This document shows positions 56,301 through 64,000 of a DNA stretch of 64,000 nt, piece after piece. Numbering within the stretch: position 1 is the first letter of the stretch; every line of letters begins with the position of its first letter. The notes under the pieces were generated by a model. That model was not told the origin of the DNA. It made no database searches and saw nothing but the letters and a program-made list of their open reading frames with translations. Source of the stretch: Taiwanofungus camphoratus (taxonomy: Eukaryota > Basidiomycota > Agaricomycetes > Polyporales > Taiwanofungaceae); the NCBI GenBank assembly GCA_003999685.1, contig CP021221.1, positions 1,116,001 to 1,180,000 on the forward strand, written 5' to 3'. The translations under genes were made by a program, and so were the position numbers.

Positions 56301-59300
56301 AAGTTGTCGATATTGTTCACGAGTCTCCTTCGCACGGAACAACGATTGAATTTGGACAATTTTGTCGAGATTCGAGCGATAATACTGCATCTTAGCGCGG
56401 AATTTTCTGCGATGCAGAACGCCTCGCAGCATGGCCTGCAAAATCGTTGCCTGCGGATGACTTCTTCGCAAGTAATCTCTCCAAGCATAATAATCACGCC
56501 GAACAAGAGATCCACGGGCAGTCGACTGGAAACCTAAAATATCAGGTTGAACGAATTCGAGACGCTTCGCTTGTTCTTGATGCCGATTACGAGCCAAAGC
56601 GGCGCGCGCCAATGCTTGTAATCCACCAACAGATGATATGATCTTTACCTCAGACAGGGCTTTGTGCATTGCTCTGTGCCGCTGCTTAGCAAGACTTGCG
56701 CGTGCACGGGCCTGGAGACTGACGAGCGCAGGTGTTGCCTTGCGGAGCCCCCTGATGAGACTAAGTAGCCGTCTGCGAGCGAGAAACGTTCGGACCGCTG
56801 CCTGTATCCTGACGACTACATCTGTCACATCCTCGAGTTTCGCCAGTTGCGTGCGAACACGTCGGCGTATAAGGACGCCCCTCGCCTGCGCCTGGACTCG
56901 AATCACATGTGGCTCCGCCCGATTCAATAACAATTGCTGGCGCGCAAGCTGTGACCGTCGCAATGCGCCTCGGACGTGTGCTTGCACAGCAACAACATTG
57001 TGCATGACTAGCGGTGTGGCAAAGGCTTTAGCCAGCTCTTTGTGAGTCCTCTGAACCACGCGTGCGCGAGCCATAGATTGGAGCTTGACAACAGAGAACT
57101 TGGAGCGGCGTAATGCGTCCTTCAATTTGGAAAATTTGCGACGTTGAAGAACGCCTCGCGCTTGGGCCTGGATCTTTGTGAAGTGTTTAATTGAAGCTCG
57201 GACTCCTCGAAGACGTGACTGCCACTGCGTACGCAACAGGCCTCCTCTAGCATGAGCTTGTATAGCGATGACCCAAGGCTGAAGGTCAGCTTGCTGCCGA
57301 CGGCCATGCTCTAGACGTCTACGAACGAGAACAGCCCGACACAGAGCTTGAACCTTTGGAATGTAACGTTCCGCTAGACGCATCCGAACACGTTGTGTCG
57401 CTTGGGCTTTCCTCACCAAGAAGGCACGTGAAACCGTCTGTGCTGCAATGATATAGTCCTCATTCTCGAGTAAAAGACGATCCCGACCTGACATCAAGAG
57501 TCAATTCCCGAGTGAATGAGAGAACACAGATCTGAGAACTGACGTTCATCCTCGGTCTCGACCTCCTCTTCCGGCTCTTCATTGATCTCCTTCGCTAACT
57601 CTCTTCCAATATTTCCAAAGTTGGGCATTGGCACGCCCGCGTCTTTCAGTCCTTTCTGGGTCTTTTGTAATTGATCATCGGAGAAATGCAGATGGCCGAT
57701 TAAGTTCCCAATCCGTTCCGCTAATCCTCGACGAGCGAGTAAGTGACTGGATAATCAACATGAGTATTGAAGACTGTTCCATCAATCACTGCCATACCTC
57801 AAGGCATGGATACAATATATAACCTTCGGGAAATTCTTTTTCTCGTACAAATCAGTCAGCTCAAAAATGAAACCCTGTAAGGAATTCTTTAAGCACTGCA
57901 CTTCAAGAGAATTGACAGACCACCTACCTCCGGAAGACCGACGTGCCGAACGAACGTGAAGAAGTGGTTGATGTTGTCTGAATGGCGGAAGTCTAATTTG
58001 GGCGCCTTTGTATTATTGTTAGTCGTTAATAAGGCTTATTTCACAGTATTACTTACATCATAGATTTTCCGCACAGCCGCTTCACCTTGAAAGACCCTTA
58101 CCAACTTAGCCAGCACAACCCCATTGCGTAGACCCTCCTCCATCTCCACGACTCCGATGCCCAATTCCTCACCTAGGCAACCCTCGATCCATTGCTGCGC
58201 TTCCCCTACATGACAGAGATACTCATACGCCTGAATAAGATTTCGCTGCACGTCAGCCCATAAACCTCGGGTTAATCTAGCAGATGGCAACGGAGAGGTA
58301 GGTGCGCTTGGTGTCTTGTCGCGAGTCAGCCTTTTCCGGCGGGGCATACCGGCTACATCGTCGGCATTTGTGACACCGGGGATGACCAGTTCGTGTTCTC
58401 GAAGCTTGTCCGGAGATGGAGGCTCCCAGTCTTTACTGAATAGCTCCTGCGTTTCTCTGCCGCTTCGGCGTACCTCTGGCGGTGGCTCTTGTGGTGGTTC
58501 ATCGACGGCTTTGGTCTCGTCCACCCAGTCTTCAGGAGCGTCTCCACTGGCAATGCGGGGAAGGTGTCGACCGAGCCTGCGTCCAGTGACAAGAGTGTCT
58601 CCATATGCCGCCGCCTTCTTATTGGCCATGTATGAGCTCCTATAAGGGGATGGAGACATAGCAGAGGACGTTGATGCAGATGAAGGTTGGAGGGAGTTGC
58701 CAGAAAACTTGTCGGGGGAGATGGACGGTGCACGAGAAGTACTTGCACTGGAGAGTGTCCTAGTTCTGTATTTATCAGGAGGAATCTGGGTTGAGTATTG
58801 CCCTCCATAAAGAGAAGTTGGACGTCGATGGATAGTGCTAGTTGACGAAGTGTCCGGAGGCCAGACACGGGACATCTGGGACGGGCCTGACGACGATGAC
58901 TTGTCTGACGATACTGACGAACCTGTTGAAGCAGGATCGATGCTATCCAATGTGTTGGCGCGACGGACTCGAGATGGTGTTGTGTAGTTTGGAGTGTCAG
59001 TTGCTGGCGCGGGTACAGCATAGTTGCTAAGGCGCTTGACGGCTGAGATAGAAGACGATTGTAGTGGGGTAGAGACGGGTAAGTGAATGCGTTGAGATGT
59101 TGGTGTCGAGAAAGAGTACGTGGGTGAGTCAGGGCTCTCCACAGTTACGCCCGTAGTGTTCGGTGATAGAGGGGAAGCAATGATCGGCGCAGGCATCGTG
59201 TGCCTCTTGAGCAAGGGAGAGGTTGTAGGGTGGCGATCAACGATATCATTGTGTTTCGAAGGAGAGGCAGGAGAATCATTGTCAATAGATCTCGACCTGG

Positions 59301-59682
59301 ATGTGACATCCGGGAATGGATGAGTAGACACGGCTGGAGTCGTACCGTTCGCACCAGGAAGTTGTCCTGCTTGGCTGGTAGCATTGGTGATGCCTAGTCC
59401 GATTTCTCCTCTCGAGCGTTCCTCCCATTTGCCTCGAATGGTGTCTAAGCTCCCGCTGACACGATGTGAAGGTGTCCACCTCCTAGTAGCATTCGGGGTT
59501 GTACTGTCTCCTGTCGGAGAGGCTAATATCCCGTTCCTAGACACGGAGGCAGCGCGAGAAAGAGATCCGCTACCACGAGATGAAGTACGCTCAAGAAGGC
59601 GTTTCTGATACGCGAATGGCTCAGCTGCAGAAGATGGACTGGATTTTGACCCAGTTGACGAGACAGAATCCGAACGCTCCAT
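53358..59682 (-). CDS. IQGAP homologue (CH, IQ repeats, RasGAP-related and C-terminal domains)
   Basis: IQGAPs (Iqg1, Rng2) are scaffolds of the contractile ring and cell cortex that bind actin, calmodulin and Rho-family GTPases. The ATG at 59682 (MERSDSVSSTGSKSS) opens about 430 disordered Ser/Pro-rich residues. A calponin-homology domain follows (VQRNLIQAYEYLCHVGEAQQ, then RNGVVLAKLVRVFQGEAAVR, and after an intron KLDFRHSDNINHFFTFVRHV). From 57490 to about 56290 come about 13 IQ-like units at roughly 35-residue spacing (KVQALCRAVLVRRR, KIQAQARGVLQRRK, RVQAQARGVLIRRR, RIQAAVRTFLARRR and others). Then comes the GAP-related domain: VSVGTIKNFVHLLDDSETDF, LYQQLFYLLQTKGEYLTRLF and RLIERVVLTLFGYGQDRREE. 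The C-terminal RasGAP_C part ends with SYSLFNGLAKFNLNLLLWQI and stop at 53358. IQGAPs lack GAP activity as a family. The gene is divergent from GCP3. Confidence 0.95.
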
Positions 59683-60849
59683 ACTTAGCTGCTCAGGTGG
59701 TGAACTCGAAGTCGCCAAGTTAGTCTAGGCAATATCCAAGACAGGGAGCACCGTTACAAGGAATGTATGCAGTAAAAAGACACTGGGATGACATTAGCTG
59801 GACGATCCCAGGAGTGTTGGCAAGTCCAAAGAAGAGAGGACTCGGGTCGGAATTCAGTAGACTCGGGGAGAAGGCGTACGGTCTCCATTTCAGGAAGCGC
59901 GGCGCGCGCTAAATAGACGCGTATGCCCTTCACTCTTTCCCGTTCGAATTCGAAAACAGCTTGTTTCTTACACAAGTAGCCCTCACTGGATGCTTCGAAG
60001 CTCGAAATTATGATTCTCAAAAAATGTTTCCCTACAAATGTGCTGGCTTTGCTGCCAATGCCTGAGAGAGTTCCGGACGAAGATCATCACAGCACACTCA
60101 ATTGGAGATACCGTGGGCCTGTATTTTCGCATTTGAATCCTATATCATCACCTCCAAGCTCCGGTGCATGCCCATTCTCAGCAGCGAATCTCGCAATTCC
60201 GTTCGCTTCCTAGCTCGTCGCAGTCACTCATTCCATGCAGGCTTAACTCATTCAGCCCCTGTGCAGCTCGCAGCGTCCCTAAGCACTTCCTCAGTGCTGT
60301 TCATCAGACATGTCATAGTCCGGTACGACGCGCAGCAAGCCGGGGCTCAACCACTCGAAGCATTTCCAACGTTTCATCCCGTATGTCTAAAGGGAGATAT
60401 ATGTGATATGATGATGTGCACGGGGTTAGTGGACGTGCGATAAGAAGTCCAACGAACTGGATGTGTGCTGGTGCAAAGCCTACAAGACAAAAAGAAGCAG
60501 GAGAGAATTAGGGCAGAGAGCTTGCGGCTTCAAGCTTCCAGCAGTATTCTAAGAAAGCAGGGAGGGCACTGAGTGCGATCATATGTCGTATTAAGAAGCT
60601 TGCTGAGTGAAGAAAGGGGCCAGTCGTTGGCGGTCATGACCATTCTCTGGTGTCTTCCGATACAATATTGATGTTCATTGATGCGGCGTGCACAAGAGTT
60701 GTAGGCCAGTCATTCCTGGCCAGAGCCGTCTCCATTCGAAAGCAGAAAATTGAACGTTCATTGGGCATGGGACCAACACGATCGACGACGCGTCCAGGTC
60801 GACGCGTACACGACGCGTGCAAGTGTATTGACTCTTGCCTTGTGCACTC
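59683..60849. promoter_or_regulatory. Divergent intergenic region, IQGAP / GCP3
   Basis: This 1.17 kb region separates the starts of two cytoskeletal genes that read away from each other. Near its right end lie three ACGCGT boxes, listed separately. The rest holds no convincing gene; the frame 60102-60443 (plus) has no motif. Confidence 0.55.
60788..60818 (+). promoter_or_regulatory. Cluster of three ACGCGT (MCB-type) boxes
   Basis: ACGCGT occurs at 60788-60793, 60802-60807 and 60813-60818: three copies in 31 bases, the last ending 31 bases before the GCP3 ATG at 60850. This hexamer is the site bound by MBF (Mbp1/Swi6) in fungi, which drives G1/S genes. The density is far above chance. Its action on GCP3 is inferred. 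Confidence 0.65.
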
Positions 60850-63800
60850 ATGTTTTCCTCTCTTGAATCCTTAGTGTGTTCCCTTGTTCCTCGAGCTAGG
60901 CAAGATCACGCTCTCAAGGAGGAGCTCATAGCACACTGTCAAGAAATTCTGAGCAGGTAGCGCTTTTCATTTGGCCGAAAAGCTCCGGACTAGGATGCTC
61001 CTCATTCAATAATGAGTGCGTCTTCTAGTGCTCTAAGCTTGCACAATGTTGTTTTGTACTTCAATCAGTGTAACTCATTATGGCTATAAGTCACATAGGG
61101 CAGACTGGAGACGCGGATATTGGCCACTTAGCGAATTTGATAAAGCGGCACCGTGAGTTGCCATCTTGCTGATTGTTTGACCACATCCGAACTTGCATGC
61201 TTCAGTTCTGCAATCAGCTCCTAATGGCGTCACAGCCTTGAAGTTCACAAATATGTTATCTCGACTACTTGACCAGGTGCATTCCCTTCGTTTTGGTTGT
61301 TCTTTTCAGACCTTGACAACTATGGAAGCCTGTACTATCGAGAAAATACGCATCACTCCAGTTTCTGCACTCTCTAGCAATATCGCCAAAATCATCGTCC
61401 ATCTCTCCTATATTCCTACCCTCACTTGCCCCGCCTCCCCCCTCACGGGCATCTTCCATTGCGAATACTCCCGCCGAACCATCACCTCCGGTTGCATTAC
61501 CGAGAGGCAAGTCGAAGGCCCAGATTCTCAGGGAGTACCGCAATAAAATTGGTAAGGAGTGCACGTCGTGATCCCTGCTTCCTTGCTCATGATGGCACAG
61601 GACGGCCCCATCTTCCTGAACACCTCATCCTGCGAGATACCCTCTACCTGTTGCAAGGGATCTCCGGAAAATACGTGCACTTATCTCCAAGTACAAATGC
61701 AGATGGAAACAATGACCTTGTATTCGAAGATGACCCTGTAAGTGATTGCGACGATGTTCTATTTATCACCTCAATTCGCCTCCAGAGATACGTGATCTCA
61801 ACGCCAACGAAGACATTAGTACACAGACTCGCGGAAGTTGGCCATCTCTACATGCGAGTGGATGCCTTTGTTCGCGAGCGAGAAGGGCAGGTCGGAGTGG
61901 GGATGATCGAACAAAGCCTCTGTCATCATTTGCAGACACAACTTACTGAGTACTACAGACTCATAGCCATTCTTGAGTCGCAGATGTCTGTCAGCACAAG
62001 CACAGATGGTTCCCAACGACAGTCTGCCATGGAAGAAGGAAGCATTCGTGAGGAAGAAAGTGGGCTGACTCTGAAGAGGCTCGATGTCTGGATCGAGGAC
62101 TGGAGACTAAGAATGCGTATGATGAGCGTCTGTGTAGAGGGAGCCAAAGGTAGTGGTCTTTCCAGCGTCACGGTTTGCGGCTACTCACAATACCACGTAG
62201 GTGCGCATGGAGGAGCTCTTGTAAATCTCATCCACGGCTATACAGATAACGGGGATCCATTCGTACGCAAGTTCACAGACCAGCTGCTGGAGGAGGTCAG
62301 TCCTTTGTTACATATATCTCCCGTTTGTCTGACGATGATCTCTGCAGGTGTCAAAACCGTTCTTCGCCATACTACACAAGTGGCTTTTCTCCGGTGAATT
62401 AATCGATCCATTTTCAGAGTTCTTTGTGGCTGTAGACCCAGAGCTCGCACATTTACAATATGTGCAACCATCATCACATGATGGCGTAGGGCATCTCTCG
62501 GCGGACGGAGGTTTCGGAGGATTGGGCGGAGATGTGGAAGACATGTCTCGCGAACGTGAAGCCGGCCTCAAGCTTTGGGAATCGAAGTACCAATTCCAGA
62601 AGGATATGCTCCCCGCTTTTGTTGGAGAAACGTTCGGAAGAAAGGTTTGCTATAGACTATTGCGCAGAGAATAAGTTTATGCATCTAGGCACTCTTCGCA
62701 GATTTTTTCCACAGGCAAAAGCTTAAACTTCATCCGGTACACATGTCAGGACAGCGACTGGGTAGCAACACGAGAGAAATTGAGCAATACTGGTGGCAGT
62801 AAGTCGAGAATAAAGCATTCACTCTGCAAATACAATGCGCTAATAGCATCCAGCTCTTCAATACAGCGACATTGGGGGATTAGAACGATCAATCGACACT
62901 GCCTACCAGATCGCTAGCCAACGTCTCTTCGAAGTCTTCTTCGAGAAGTATAGACTATTGGATCATCTGCAGGCTTTGAAGCATTACCTTTTGCTCGGCC
63001 ATGGTGATTTCGCTGATCAGCTCATGGAGACATTGACGTATGTACAAGCGGTCACGTATCTAGCAGATAATTTACTCATTTTACTATATGTGCAGGCCCA
63101 GCTTGGCTCGCCCGGCCAACGCGCTATTTCGCCACAATCTTACCGCCACTCTGGAAACAGCCATCCGTTCCTCAAATGCTCAGAATGATCCACCTGATGT
63201 ACTCCGGCGGCTTGATGCTCGTATGCTGGAGTATTCACATGGCGAGATCGGTTGGGATGTATTCACATTGGAGTACAAGGTCGATTCTCCTATCGATACT
63301 GTCCTTGACCCTGACAATATGATCAAATATCTCAAGCTCTTCAATCACTTGTGGAAGATCAAGCGCATTGAAAGTACCTTGAGTAAAGGGTGGATGAGGA
63401 TGGCGGGAGGTGCACGAACCTTCTTGCGAGTACCAGGTAATACCTTTCGTTCATATGGTCGGCTGTGGCTCATCTCATCACAGAATTGGATTATGATTGG
63501 CATCAAATCCGAATTGTCATAGCGGAAATGATCCACTTCATTCGCCAGGTGGAAGCCTACTGCCAGCTTGAGGTTATCGAGTGTTCTTGGAAGGTCCTTC
63601 TGGAATTTGTACAGAAGAAAGAGGGCGATTTGGATGCTCTCATTGAGGCGCACAGTGCATATCTTGATCGCATGGTGAAGAAGGTCCTTCTACTAAGTCC
63701 AAAGGCTGGAAGGGAAGAAAATCTTCTCAATCAAGTTCGCGATGTGTTTTCGATTATTCTCCAATTTCGCGAAGCGACGGTAAGTTTGACTTACTCGACA

Positions 63801-64000
63801 TGATACTAGTGCTCACATCCTGTAGGACGATTTCTATAATTATTGCCTGTCTGAATCTGCGCGAAGAGACACCGAAAGGGACGCGGATAGGGTGTGTGTC
63901 ATATACGTATCTGACTGCAAGATGCTCACTGAAGTGCCGCTCTCAGGGAGTTGTTACCATCGTGGGACAAGGAGTACGGAGACACGATCCTGCTGCAGTG
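60850..64000 (+). CDS. Gamma-tubulin complex component 3 (GCP3/Spc98/Alp6), partial
   Basis: GCP3 joins GCP2 and gamma-tubulin in the small complex that nucleates microtubules at the spindle pole body. The ATG at 60850 gives MFSSLESLVCSLVPRARQDH, ALKEELIAHCQEILSR, then over introns GQTGDADIGHLANLIKRH and LLQSAPNGVTALKFTNMLSR. A proline-rich linker ends in KAQILREYRNKI. The grip1 region reads LILRDTLYLLQGISGKYVHL, IEQSLCHHLQTQLTEYYRLI, VCGYSQYHVGAHGGALVNLI and SKPFFAILHKWLFSGELIDP. The grip2 part includes YSDIGGLERSIDTAYQIASQ and LLDHLQALKHYLLLGHGDFA. It continues with GWDVFTLEYKVDSPIDTVLD, YLKLFNHLWKIKRIESTLSK and EMIHFIRQVEAYCQLEVIEC. The QGISGKYV and SPIDTV blocks favour GCP3 over GCP2. The gene is cut by the window end near the last exons. 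Confidence 0.93.

Overview
The window is nuclear DNA of a filamentous basidiomycete, most probably an Agaricomycete. The genes are dense and sit on both strands. Almost every gene is cut by many short GT-AG introns of about 45-80 bases, so the proteins only assemble after splicing. The gene set is eukaryotic (26S proteasome, GARP, oligosaccharyltransferase, ER Hsp90, gamma-tubulin complex, IQGAP), and several proteins have the long serine/proline-rich disordered parts typical of mushroom-forming fungi. I could not fix a genus. Gene boundaries and exon joins are read by eye from splice sites and family conservation.

Layout. 1-1950: non-coding, rich in short direct, inverted and tandem repeats. 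1951-3592 (-): small-molecule O-methyltransferase. 4816-6027 (-): proteasome deubiquitinase RPN11, divergent from a coiled-coil protein of unknown function (6223-8257, +). 8744-11132 (+): VPS52 of the GARP tether, convergent with 11421-14654 (-): EFR3, plasma-membrane scaffold for PI4-kinase. 15801-16762 (-): a REV1 N-terminus (BRCT part) that stops before the polymerase. 18339-18632 (+): small secreted CxxC protein. 18721-20466 (-): OST1. 20656-21656 (-): mitochondrial ribosomal protein uL22m, divergent from YOS1 (21856-22276, +). 22320-23208 (-): GILT-family protein. 24262-24970 (-): MIX23/Cid2 family. 25466-27245 and 29509-30011 (both -): two related C2H2 zinc-finger genes at one edge of a gene-poor stretch running to 33.5 kb.

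33562-36863 (+): kelch-repeat membrane protein. 37151-40603 (-): disordered protein with NPF and acidic-x-PL motifs. 41335-44598 (+): ER Hsp90 (GRP94 type) ending in HDEL. 44921-47616 (+): TCERG1/CA150-like WW-FF protein. 48467-49269 (+): heme-thiolate peroxidase. 50335-53005 (+): Dal5-type MFS transporter. 53358-59682 (-): IQGAP with CH, about 13 IQ-like repeats and RasGAP-related domains. 60850 to the window end (+): GCP3/Spc98, running off the edge.

Themes. Secretory-pathway genes are frequent (OST1, YOS1, GILT, ER Hsp90, VPS52, EFR3), but nothing suggests one co-regulated cluster. Divergent pairs share promoters (RPN11/coiled-coil, uL22m/YOS1, disordered protein/ER Hsp90, IQGAP/GCP3). Two of these carry striking motifs: three ACGCGT boxes just upstream of GCP3, and a TGACGTGT element upstream of ER Hsp90. 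I did not find a clearly new multi-gene system. The best candidates for a second look are the REV1 fragment, the zinc-finger duplicates with identical intron positions, the secreted CxxC protein, the NPF/acidic-PL protein and the kelch membrane protein.
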